A stretch of DNA of 64,000 nt from NCBI GenBank assembly GCA_003255025.1, contig QANY01006259.1:1667664-1731663 (forward strand), read 5' to 3'. How positions within the stretch are numbered: the first letter of the stretch is position 1; each line of letters starts with the position of its first letter. A program made the position numbers and the translations under genes. The stretch comes from Datisca glomerata (taxonomy: Eukaryota > Streptophyta > Magnoliopsida > Cucurbitales > Datiscaceae). Shown here piece by piece: positions 46,020 to 55,907 of this stretch. The notes under the pieces were generated by a model that saw only the letters and a program-made list of their open reading frames with translations, was not told the origin of the DNA and did not search any database.

Positions 46020-46850
46020 TCCTTGGATCTTCTTAAGTGAAAAGACTCAATCTTCTAAAATTGACAGTACTTGGAGCCTATTTTAGACTGTAAATGCTCC
46101 TTTGAAGGTTGCAAACCATTTTCTCTTTCACCGGTACTATGAAACCTTATAAGTACTGCATGTAAACTTGTTCCTTTAAATCACAATGAAGAAAATATAT
46201 TTACACATCTAATTGCTCTAAGTGCAGGTCTTTCTTTGCCACTAAACCAAGAACCGTTCTAAGTGTGGTTAACTTAGCCATAGGGAGAAATTTCATTATG
46301 GTCAATGTCTTCCTTTTGTTGAAGCCCCTTACAACAAGCCTTGCTTTTTTATACCATTTTCTACCATCAAGTACTTCTTTATGCGGTCAAGCTTCCACAT
46401 TTCTAGCAATCCACCTTTCTTCCAGATCAAGATTTACTTATTTCATTCCTCGACTTTGGCCTACTATCACTGTGGTTAAAATTCTCTCATTTCCATCGCC
46501 GCTGATCAACATTCAAGGAAGAACTAAATTTCGACTCCTCACTCAGTTATGTGAACTTAGTCAGCAGGAATTCGATCTCTAACATCATTAAATTTTAATT
46601 TCGTGCTACCAATGGTATTCCAACTGCTACCCTCATAGGCTCCCAACTATTTGGTAGAGTGTCTTGGGGTATGAATCTTATCATCAAAATCAATCTCAAT
46701 CGATAACAAATCAATTTAATGATTGTATTAAATTGATTGAGATGTGTTGCCACTAGAGCTCTTTCTCCCATATTCAAATTAAGCATTTTTTTTCATGAGA
46801 TGTACCTTATTATTTACCAAAGGCTTCTCATACATGTCAGAAAGTACCTA
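46020..46850 (-). pseudogene. Copia gag joined to RT, internally deleted
   Basis: Minus strand: LSDMYEKPLVNNKVHLMKK, then LNMGERALVATHLNQFNTII, LPNSWEPMRVAV and STKLKFNDVRDRIPAD (gag, 46840-46560). A basic linker and a remnant of the zinc knuckle (ECWNCG-like, now DC*KCGS) follow. Then RT begins at once: KWYKKARLVVRGFNKRKTLT, KLTTLRTVLGLVAKKDLHLE and QLDV, going on to about 46020 (DLKEQVYMQYL, VCNLQRSIYSLK). Protease and integrase are gone. Different copia lineage from the long-LTR element to the left. Confidence 0.75.
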
Positions 46851-48364
46851 CATTAACCCACTATGCTCTTCTCCTAGGCAACGTTGTGGCTCAGGCAACG
46901 TTATGAGCCACTTTCTTCAACGGTGTCAATTGTATGGCTCCCAGCACTTATCAATCAAAGAGCGCCCAATCTACTTTTGACCTTGAATTTGGTTTCTTTA
47001 TGTGGTGAATTGCTTACCTCTTCCTCAGTAGAAGGGGGTATTTATATCGGAAACCTGAGGGGAGGAGGCGTGTACGAGAAGTTTCGGTGGTGTGGTACCT
47101 GATTCTTATTGGACGAGTAGGAGGTGGCATTTAATGCCCTTGCCCCCGAGCTGAACTAAAGGTGTACTCATTAAATGTTGATGTGCCTTCTGATCGAGTT
47201 TAGTGTGGGCAAAGTGACCGAATGAGGGATGATATGACGCACCATCATGACGATAGAACTTGGTGGCATTTGGGCCAAATACAAGGACACCACGTGGAAG
47301 CTTACTTTCGCCAAGCAATGATGATGATGTTGCAGAGAGTCAGCCAAGCTCCTTGTACGAGTCTCATCCTCGCTACCCTTCATCTACTTTGGTCGGTGTG
47401 ACCCGAGTTATCTGAGAACGGCCATGCTAGGTCAGCTCTTTCCTTCTAGGGGATCTGGCTCTAATGCCATTGTCTGGTGCAACCTCTCGGTATAATGTGA
47501 AATGTGGCACCGTGTTACTGGTGACACAAGAATGCCCATAACAGTTACTCCCAATCGAAGACTTTTTATGGGTCCTACCCCAGGTCTAAAGACTCCTATA
47601 TTTAAATTATTTGCCCGGGATGACTGCATATGGTGGAGTGCCAAGAGCTCTATTTGCCTTGAACAAACCGCACTTGTGTTTTACTCTCATTCTGTTGGGA
47701 CACCCATTCTTGGTCAAAATAACTGCTTGATTGTCCTTTGAAGTGACTTGTCCCTACGTGTGCGCACCTTTGCCTTTATTGAGATTCAAACTTAGTGACT
47801 CCTCAGGAGTAGTGATGATAATGGTGTGCAGGGCGCATGAAAAGAAGGGTGAGAGTCACGATTCCTGACTCATCAAAGCATCACTTGTCATTTCTTTAGA
47901 CGCGTGAGTGGCGTTTGAGTTCCTAAGATCGCTCCATTGGTCCGTGAACGGGTACCATCTTGACCGTTGGATCCATTTAACAGTCCTAATTATTGTTTGA
48001 GCTAAGGCCTATAAATGGGTGGTTCCCTCCCTTTCTTCAACCATTTTTGCTCCCAAGCGAGAGACTAAAATCCTTACCAAAGCTTCTTTCGCCCTCGTAG
48101 AACCAAAAACCCTCTTCTTGCCTCGAGTCGATTTACCTTTCTTTTCCCATATTTCTCCCATCGTTCTGGATTTTGAAGAAGCTTTGCTATAAATGTTGTC
48201 AGTTGGGGCCTTCATTCTTCCTTTCCGCTACCTCAGAAGATGTTTTGAAGGTTGCTTGTTCCCGTTCTGTCATTTTATTGTGTTAGATTTCTTCTTCTTT
48301 GCCTTTCTTCCTCTTTGTTTCTATCCTTTATCCTTGCCTTTCTATTTTCCTTTGGGTTTTCATC
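46851..48364 (+). promoter_or_regulatory. Promoter/LTR-like region upstream of the PF04195-like gene
   Basis: No coding sequence recognised. cctataaatggg at 48008-48019 is a good TATA box; a pyrimidine-rich leader (tttcttc-rich, 48030-48360) leads to ATG 48365. The stretch from about 47000 is higher in GC than its surroundings and may be LTR. The short frames on both strands are not recognised. Confidence 0.4.
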
Positions 48365-50960
48365 ATGTCTAGGGTTCATGGGGATTCATAGACCGGATGG
48401 GATGCACCAATGCACTGATCGAGGCTGTTGACCTTCGTGCTCACTCTAAAACTCATACTGGTTCAAGCGGGGCCATCGACCAATGGGGGGCTGATAAATA
48501 TTCTTCCACCCTGACCGAGGATGACTTGGGTGTGATTCATATCACTTATCACCTCCCCGACTACATTCATCTATGGCTGGTGGAGGTTGGTGATAAGATA
48601 AGCACCCCGCGATATGGGGCAGTTGTGTTTTATATGATCTCACTAGAGTGTGGGCTAAGGCTTCCCTTACATCCTTTCCTGAAGGAATGGTTCTCTATGA
48701 CAGGTATCACTGTGGCCCAGATTCAACCCAACTCGTGGAGGGACCTAGTCGGGTACTGGGTGCTCTTGAGACTACACCGTGATGAGGACTTCATGCTAGA
48801 TGAGTTTGACTTTATATTTCAGCAGAAGTCCCATCCTAAGAGAAAGGGAGATGAGGTGCCTCCTCGTGACTATGGTTGGTATTATATCAGTAGTCAGACT
48901 AGAGGAGTGAAGAGGATCGTGAGCAGTATCTCGTTTTGTACAAGGACTAGAAGGACATTTGGTTTATGATCTCTGGGTTTTGGGATGGTCTTCTAGGGGA
49001 TTCAGAGCTCGTACACCCTGCCCCTCAGTCAATTGAGGTTGTAGGTGAGCTCACGCTTCCTGGGGAAATTGAAGGTCTGCTTGCCCTTGTTTTGAGTGCT
49101 AACGTTATGCATTTCACTCATTGTGATTAAAAAGAGGCCAAGAAAGTTTCCAGTTCATCTCCAGTCCTAGATTTTAGCTTGTCCAAGCTTTTCGTCGAAC
49201 AACGTGCTTTCAGTGTCCTTATCAGACGAGTTCCTACTTCGGGTTGGTCTGTACATAGATCCCCATGAGGAAATTATGACCGAGATTCCCATCAAAGTCT
49301 ACTAAGAGGAATCTAGTTTGGGGAACTCTAATTCTAATGGGGCCAAGAGTTTTAAGATCGTATGAGTTGACTCTTAATCTTTCTTTCGCCTTACTCATGT
49401 TGCTTTGTGTAACATAACTTAGCCCGTGTAGGAATGGTCGGAGACACTCCCCGCTAAGAAGCAGAAGAAAGAGCTTGAAGCCTCCAAATCGCGAAAGATG
49501 GATGAGCTCCAGGCTAAAAAGTTGGATCATTTGAAAGGGGAAAAAGTCACGTATGGACCTTCTCCTTCTACTTTGCAGTCAAATGTGCATGGGTCGCTAC
49601 CTCTAGCTCCACCTCCCCCTCCATCCTCTATTCCTGCTTCTTTGCTAAAGCCCACTCCCATTCCTTCACCAAACCATATCCCTATTTCTTTGTCGAAGCC
49701 TATTCTTAAGAAGTATGTCCCTCATTCCTCAGGGTAGGGCCTACTGCAGACTAGCGGTTGTCTTGGGGCTTCTAAGAGCATGCCCTGATCACCTCAACCT
49801 TCCACTTTACCTCTAGCTACGATCAACTCAGAGGTTGAGAAGACCTCTTCTAAGGTTCGAGTGACCATGGCTGGTATTATAACCAAAAGTGCAAAGTCAC
49901 AATGTCTTCAGAGGGGGCCAGCCAACCTAATGCTCAGGTCCAAGCTCAGAACGAGGTGGCGAGGGTGTTGGATTGGTGGTCAAAACATGTAGGTCCTAAA
50001 AAGGGGATCAATCTTCTTGAAAGGCCAGTGATGAGGCTTTCTGATGGCTTTATGGAGCACATCGTCACCGTAAGTACTAATTCTTGCTCCATGCTTCTTT
50101 TATTCCTTGCATCCCTCCTAATAATAATAATAATTTATTTTTTTGAATTGGTGCTTTTCGCAGATCCTGACCTATAAGGCGGAAATGTTGGCGCATCTTG
50201 GCCGCTGAGAGAACCAAATGCTCGAGGCTACTCGGGCTTCTTCTCAAATAGAGGCTATGATTTCTGAGTGGGTCAAGAAGTCTGAGTCTCTTCTACGAGG
50301 CTATGACAAGGACAAGATGAAGGTCGAGGGGCTTAGGGCAGTCGAGGGGAAGGTTGAAGGAGAACGCTCGGGTCCGGGAGGAGAAGTTTTCTCAAAGATC
50401 CACTCCCAACTCAGGCAGAGAACCAGGAGAGGGAAGCTTAGTTTAGTGGAGTCTAAGTCGCAGGAGAAGTCCGACTGGTGGATTGAAGGCCCTGCCAAAG
50501 GGATAGAGGACTTCAAGGAGTTTTCTGAGTTTAAGACGGAGCTACTCACGGAGTTCTCCATGGGCTACAAAATCTGTTAGGTTGAGGTTGTCGAGGCCTA
50601 TCCCGAGTGGGACTTAGGCTTCCTTAGATGTCCTCTTGACCCTCAACCTCGTCCTTTGGACATTTCCTATGAGAGGGTGATTGTGCCTGGTGCCATGAAG
50701 TGCAGAAAGTTGCCAAGCTGCAACATTCTCCTCTTGCTCGGCTGGATAGGTCCCCGCGTGTTTCCCCTAGACTTCCCGATCTTTTGGATCTAGCTACTTC
50801 CGAAGAGCAAGGCACAAAGGTCTCTCCTCCTTTACCCTCAGGTCAACCTGAGGAGGAGATTCCTCTCCCACCGCTAAAGTTGGATGGTTCATTGTTGATA
50901 CTTCCGCGACTCCTCAAGCCTTTACTGCCTGTTACTTATATTTTTTCCTTTTCCTTTTTA
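48365..50960 (+). pseudogene. 'Putative gypsy-type transposon' (PF04195-like) gene, broken, with intron
   Basis: The first ATG (48365) runs into a stop; the domain frame opens at 48397. SLECGLRLPLHPFLKEWFSM, then GITVAQIQPNSWRDLVGYW and GWYYISSQTR match the plant PF04195 domain ('…GLR.PLHPF….L….L.P.QL.PN(S/A)WR……'). A frameshift near 48930 continues KDIWFMISGFWD. A basic linker (49490-49560), a proline-rich stretch (PLAPPPPPSSIPASL) and a charged coiled-coil-like part (50218-50560, MISEWVKKSESLLRGYDKDK) follow. A probable intron lies at 50071-50163: TGGAGCACATCGTCACC|gtaagt … ttttcgcag|ATCCTGACC restores EHIVT-ILTYKAEML. Function unknown; the family occurs within or beside Tat-type elements. 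Confidence 0.6.
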
Positions 50961-51339
50961 CTTAATGAGAATTTGTTTTCTTCAATAGCTCTATCAATTT
51001 TTCTACCTTAGTTCTACTTTTTTTTCATTTACTTGTTTATTATAGCCTTCATATTAGCATATGCCTGATCATCGGTCTTGAGCTTAAATGAATCTTAAGC
51101 AAGTGAACTTTAAGTAAATGAAGCTCCGCTTTCATCGAGCTTTGTCTTAGTCATTACTCATGACTAGCTAGGGGTATGGTTTTAATCCTTAATCTGAATG
51201 AAAATTTAATCCTTAGTCATTCCTTCCTGGTGGGCTTCCCCATTTGAAGGAGGTTGGTCACATAGTCCTACCATAATCTTGGAAGTTCTTCAGGTGTTGC
51301 CTAGTGCGGGAGGTCTATTTGGGCGGACCTACTTCAAAA

Positions 51340-51950
51340 TTGTAGGAGTTTCACTTTTCATTTGGCGAGCTATAGTGCAAACTAGACTTCAATTTTTCTT
51401 TTGATATCTAGTCAGGCATTCCTGTTCTGGCCAAGATCATTTTTCTCATCTCGCGAGCTAGAGTGTAGGGCTAGACTTCACTTTTTTCCTTTGACATCTA
51501 GCCAGGCATTCCTGCTCTGGCCAGGGTCATTTTTCTCATTTAACAAGCTAGAGTGCAAGCCAGACTTCACTATTTCCCCTTGACATCTAGTCCGGTATTC
51601 TTGCTCTAGACATACTCATTTTTCCCATCCGGCGAGCTAGAGTCCAAGCTAAACTTCAATTTTTTTTCTTTGACATTTAGCCAAGCATTTCTGTTTTGTC
51701 CAGTGTCATTTTTACCGTCTGGCGAGCTAGAGTGCTAGCCAGACTTCACCTTTTTCCTTTGACATCTAGCTAGGCATTCCTACTCTAGCCAGAGTCCTTT
51801 TTCCCGTCTGGCAAGCTAGAGTGTGAGCCAAACTTACTATTTTCCTTTGACATCTAGCTAGACATTCCTGCTCTGGCCAGAGTTCGTTTTCCCGTTTGAC
51901 AAGATAAAGTGCAAGCTAGACTTCACTTTTTTTCATTTGTGCTATTTCTT
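51340..51950. repeat. About 89-bp minisatellite, seven units
   Basis: gcgagctagagt recurs at about 51367, 51455, 51545, 51634, 51725, 51813 and 51901, 88-91 bases apart. Each unit holds agacttcactttt, cctttgacatctagccaggc and attcctgctctggccag. Confidence 0.93.
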
Positions 51951-52839
51951 AGGTGAATCAGCCTTTCATTCGATAAATGCTACTTGGTTACATGATTTTC
52001 TTCTTTCTCCTTCTTATCTCTTCTTTTTTTGGTTGTGGTCTGGTCGTTGACTTCGCCTCAAAAGGTTATGTGATGCCCCGATCCCCGAGGGTCAAACGTA
52101 CGTGTAATTTCACAATTTTGAAATCTCCAATTTGAAACAAACCCTAATTTTGAGAAAATTCCCAAATTGAAATTCTTAATTTACCTATGATAGAAAGACC
52201 CTGACCTTAAATAGCTGAAGCATTAAACTTATCCATGATCGAAATCTTAATCATAAAATAGCGGAAGCGATAAAGTGTCTTAAATGCATAATTAATAAAA
52301 CCTCGAAAAAAACTGAATTAAATTCTGAAATAAAGTCAAAACTTGAAATCAATAATTCATGAAACTTTCACTCATCATAATTCGTAGAAAATCATAACGT
52401 AAAATAAACTACTTAAATAACCAAGTTTAATAGAAATCATTTTCCTAGTTTTAAATCAAATCATAAACTGAAAACATAAATTCATGTGATCTAACTGGTT
52501 ATGGCAGTCTCCCGCTCACGCTGCTCGCCATCACCACCTGCATCATAAATAACTGTGGGGGAACGAGTATTTTAAAATACTCAGTAAGAAAACTCACATA
52601 ATAACATGGATCCTCATGTCATAAATGCAATCATGAAATAATATAACTGAACTTGACATATAACATAAGTGAAATAAAATAACGTACTTGATCATGACAT
52701 GGCTTAACCTAGCACGTAGATAACACGTGTCTCAAACAGAATCATTTAACAATCTTAATCATATCTTGACTTGTCATATCCTCTAGTTAACAACCTAATC
52801 AGAACTGATCACACGTTAACTGAAACACATCATGACGAA

Positions 52840-53035
52840 TTGGACGATGAAACATATGGCACACATCGATCGACGAAACAGATGACACTCATTGGGCGAC
52901 TGAACATATGGCACTCGTAGGTGATGAAAAATGTAAACAGATGGCACCTCATGAGTGACGGAAAAAATTTACAGATGACACCCTATGTGTGACGAAAGCG
53001 TGAACAGATGACACCCAATTCGTTTAACAGAACAT
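52840..53035. repeat. Degenerate ~27-35-bp repeats inside the solo LTR
   Basis: Six units built on gacgaaa…aacagatg(g/a)cac(c/t)c(a/c)t, such as cgacgaaacagatgacactc and gtgaacagatgacaccc. Unit length varies between 25 and 36 bases. Confidence 0.6.
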
Positions 53036-53969
53036 AACGTGAACAGTCCTAATTTCTTGTTAACTAAAGGTCATGCTCAAGTTCATATTTTGCTTAATTA
53101 CCACTTGAATGAATTAACCTCATAACTTGCATCATCCAACATATGATAATAATTAATCATATAATACATACTGATACATATAACACAATCAACCATGATA
53201 ACATACTAACGTAAAATCAGTCGTACTCTGACATTTATCTCATGATAATCACATTAATAACTTAACAGTAATCAATTACCAAACTGTTAACCAAATATAA
53301 TAATGATTGAAAAATGTTTAAACATATAATAAATACATGATACGATTATAACATCATAATCATATCGTTATATAAGTCAATTTACACAAACATATATATG
53401 AACGTAACATGCTAATAAACAATTAAAGCTGATGAGAATAACACATGTTACATTTATCACACGTGAGTCATATTACAATGTAAATTCACTTACAACCATA
53501 TATATTTTTATCACACATGGGTCATATTACAATATAAATTCACTTACACAAAGCATATACATTTATAACAACGGGAGTCACACCGTTATATAAGCCCACT
53601 TACCTGAAGCGGAAGAATGAATTAAACAATTAATGACCTAAAATCCAAAAAAATATAATCACTAAATTATTTTGAAATAAAACAATATAAACACATTTTT
53701 AATATCATAAAATAGAAACTATTGATTTAATTAAAACATTACAAAACGGTCAGAACGAGGTCGGAAAATAATATATCGGGTCCAGAGTTAAAAGATAAAG
53801 CTTCGGGTCAAAAGGTTCATACCGGGCTGGTTCGGACCAGTCCGATTCGATTTTATCTGATGGACCAGTTCAAGATGGTCTGAGAAAATTGAACCGGTTT
53901 GGTTCGTGATGAACCGGTTCAGGATAGATTAATTGGGTGTAAGACGTAGTTGCAGAACAAAAAGCACGA

Positions 53970-54235
53970 GAAAATATGGAGGGGAAGAGAGAGAGAGAGA
54001 AAATGAAAAGGAGAGAGAAACAAAGAGGGGAAGAAAAATAGTGAGGGAATCTGAGAGGGGAAGAGAGAGGGATGTAGAGAGAAGCAGAGAGAGACAAAGA
54101 TAGAGAGAGAAAAACAGAGGGCGAGAGAAAGGGAAATAGAGGGAAGGGGAAAGGGGGCCTCGGTGATAAACCGCCAGTGATGGCAGAAGCAAAGGGAGAG
54201 AGAGAGAGAAGAAGAAGAAGAAGAAGAAGAAGAAT
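53970..54235. repeat. Purine-rich microsatellite in the solo LTR
   Basis: gagagaga/ggaagagag units end in a run of (gaa)n at about 54208-54235 on the plus strand. Ser/Leu-rich minus frames (54241-53870) are artefacts of it. Confidence 0.9.
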
Positions 54236-54269
54236 GCTCATTTACAAAGGTTCGGGATATTATAGGTTA

Positions 54270-55730
54270 GCTTACTCGAGGGGGGAAATGACTGGTCTAA
54301 AGAATCCCATCATTGTCGTCGACTCATTCCTTTTGAGGGTTGTGGCGTAACATTCCATCAACATCTTCTGGTCCCTCTTACTAGACCCACACCCACGGGG
54401 GTGGGGAACTTCATGATTTCATGGTAGGAGGATGGCACAACCTTGAACTTATGACTAAGAAAGAGGAATCTCATGTAAATACCATGGAGTAAGGTTTGAT
54501 CTTATCCATGGGGATTCCGTAAATATTCCATTCCAAAAAGAGAGAGTTCAAAACAATTGGGATTCTTTTGGAGATTGGATGCAATTACAAATTCATGATC
54601 TGACATGTACAAAATGAAAACTTCATTCTCGATTCTACGAGAATTTTTATGAAAGCCTTTCATTTACTTCTCTTCGATGGAAGTTTTATTTTCCCAGAAT
54701 GTATCCTAATTTTTTGCCTAATTCTTCTTCTGATGATTGAATCAACCTCTTATCAAAAAGATATACCTTGGTTATATTTCATTTATTCAAAAAATTTAGT
54801 AATGAGCATAACAGCCCTATTGTTCCGATGGAAAGAATAAGCTATGATTGGTTTTTTAGAAAATTTCTAAACGAACAATTTCAACGAAATCTTTCAATTT
54901 CTTATTTTACTATGTTCAACTCTATGTATTCCTCTATCCGTAGTGTAGAATGTATAGAAATGGATATAATAGAAGTTCTGTTATTCATATTAATAACAAC
55001 TACTCTAGGAGGAATGTTTTTATGCGGTGCTAATGATTTAATAACTATCTTTGTAGCTCCAGAATGTTTATAGATGGTGGGTCAGCCGAGGATGGCGTTG
55101 TACACCTCACTGCACTTCACTGCTATAAACTTGACCAGCTTGGTAGTCAGTTGCGACACCTTGCCCAGGGTCATGGGAAGTTCTATCACGTATTCTAGAA
55201 TGATCTCATGCCCTTCGAATCTTACTAGGGGAGTGGAGCATGGAGCTGTTTAGGATTGAGCCATATCTATAGAAAGATAGAGTAGTTCAGGATGTCGGCT
55301 GAGCTCCTGTCATTTATCAGGTTCCTCCAAACCTTGATGTTAGCAATTAGAGGGGAGATAACTAGTGCATCAATGTGTGGTTGGTGGATTTGGTGTGCCT
55401 CCTCCTCAGTGAATTCGATCACCGCTTCCACCTTAATCTTGGGTGGTCGAGGGAAGACCACCGAGTGCCCCTGTTTTTGAGCCGCCGCCTTCCTTTTTTT
55501 ATTGGAGCTCGACGAGCCGGGTCCTTTGACGATCATCTTGATTTCCCGTACGGGGCTTGGTGGTTGGTTACTTTTTTGTTAGGCTACCTCTCGTTCCTCC
55601 TTTCCTACCTAGGATCGCTGCCGTCCGCTCGGTTCCTTCAATAGGCCATGAACTCTTTAATATATTCTTTCTAGATTAAGGCCTCAATCTTCTCTCAGAG
55701 GTCAAAGCACTCCTCTATGTTATGCATTTA
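54270..55730 (-). pseudogene. Tat-lineage gag end and protease, interrupted
   Basis: Minus strand: HNIEECFDL and EKIEALI (55715-55650, end of gag with the 'H(T)EEC..L...IE.LI' pattern), then a basic linker, VEAVIEFTEEEAHQIHQPHI, DALVISPLIANIKVWRNLIN with D-R-SSADIL in place of the active-site DGSSADIL, and LVRFEGHEIILEYVIELPMT … VYNAILG (to about 55078). After the plastid insert (54458-55070) it resumes: KFKVVPSSYHEIMKFPTPVG (54460-54390). It runs to the solo LTR's target site at 54269 and probably continues left of 52064. Tat assignment rests on SSADIL and KFPTP.GVG. RT and beyond are missing. Confidence 0.75.
54458..55070 (+). other. ndhB: Nuclear plastid DNA insert (NUPT) with ndhB 5' part
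   Basis: From about 54468 the sequence follows the plastid region upstream of ndhB (tatccatggggattccgtaa, attgggattcttttggagat) and then ndhB exon 1, NAD(P)H dehydrogenase subunit 2. ATG at 54595 is followed by ATC and TGA where the plastid gene has Trp. Then [20 protein letters not shown], then [20 protein letters not shown] and [20 protein letters not shown]. There are several substitutions and indels (frameshift near 54835). It ends abruptly at gaatgttt (55069). It is a non-functional nuclear copy, clearly diverged, so not recent. Confidence 0.9.
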
Positions 55731-55793
55731 TTTACACCAACCACCAAGAAAAGATCTTGAAAGAGAACGCAAGATTTATTTACACCAACCACC
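55726..55793. repeat. Exact 20-bp direct repeat at an element junction
   Basis: atttatttacaccaaccacc occurs at 55726-55745 and 55774-55793, enclosing 28 bases. It lies where the Tat gag (left) gives way to the copia leader (right), so it may mark a repair junction or insertion scar. Confidence 0.9.
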
Positions 55794-55907
55794 CGGGCAT
55801 TCTCCTCTCGGACCTGGCCTCAACCTTAAGTAGTTGCATCATGCATCATATTTTCCTAAACGGTTGAGCATTTACTAACACCGCTTTATTTATTCTTTTC
55901 GATAATC

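Larger units (their letters stand above)
52069..54264 (-). mobile_element. Solo LTR, Ty3/gypsy (Tekay/Del-like), 2.2 kb
   Basis: On the minus strand it starts near tataatatcccgaacc (54264) and ends gatcggggcatcaca (52069), the typical end of Tekay/Del-type LTRs. ggtta stands directly on both sides (52064-52068 and 54265-54269), a 5-bp target duplication. No internal sequence remains, so it is a solo LTR. It interrupts Tat-lineage sequence that continues on the right. Inside, the minus strand has a CT-rich leader and TTCAG|GTAAGTGGGC near 53607, which resembles a splice donor. Confidence 0.75.

Noticed and set aside
47106..47741. Several 60-80-codon frames on both strands
   Set aside because: Mutually overlapping, no motifs; region is better read as LTR/promoter-like DNA.
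53870..54241. 123-codon minus frame starting with a Leu run, signal-peptide-like
   Set aside because: The hydrophobic start is (CTT)n and the rest CT-rich microsatellite within a solo LTR; no protein family pattern.
54649..55073. Active ndhB gene or plastid contig
   Set aside because: Contains a stop at codon 3 and frameshifts, and is embedded in nuclear retrotransposon sequence on both sides.
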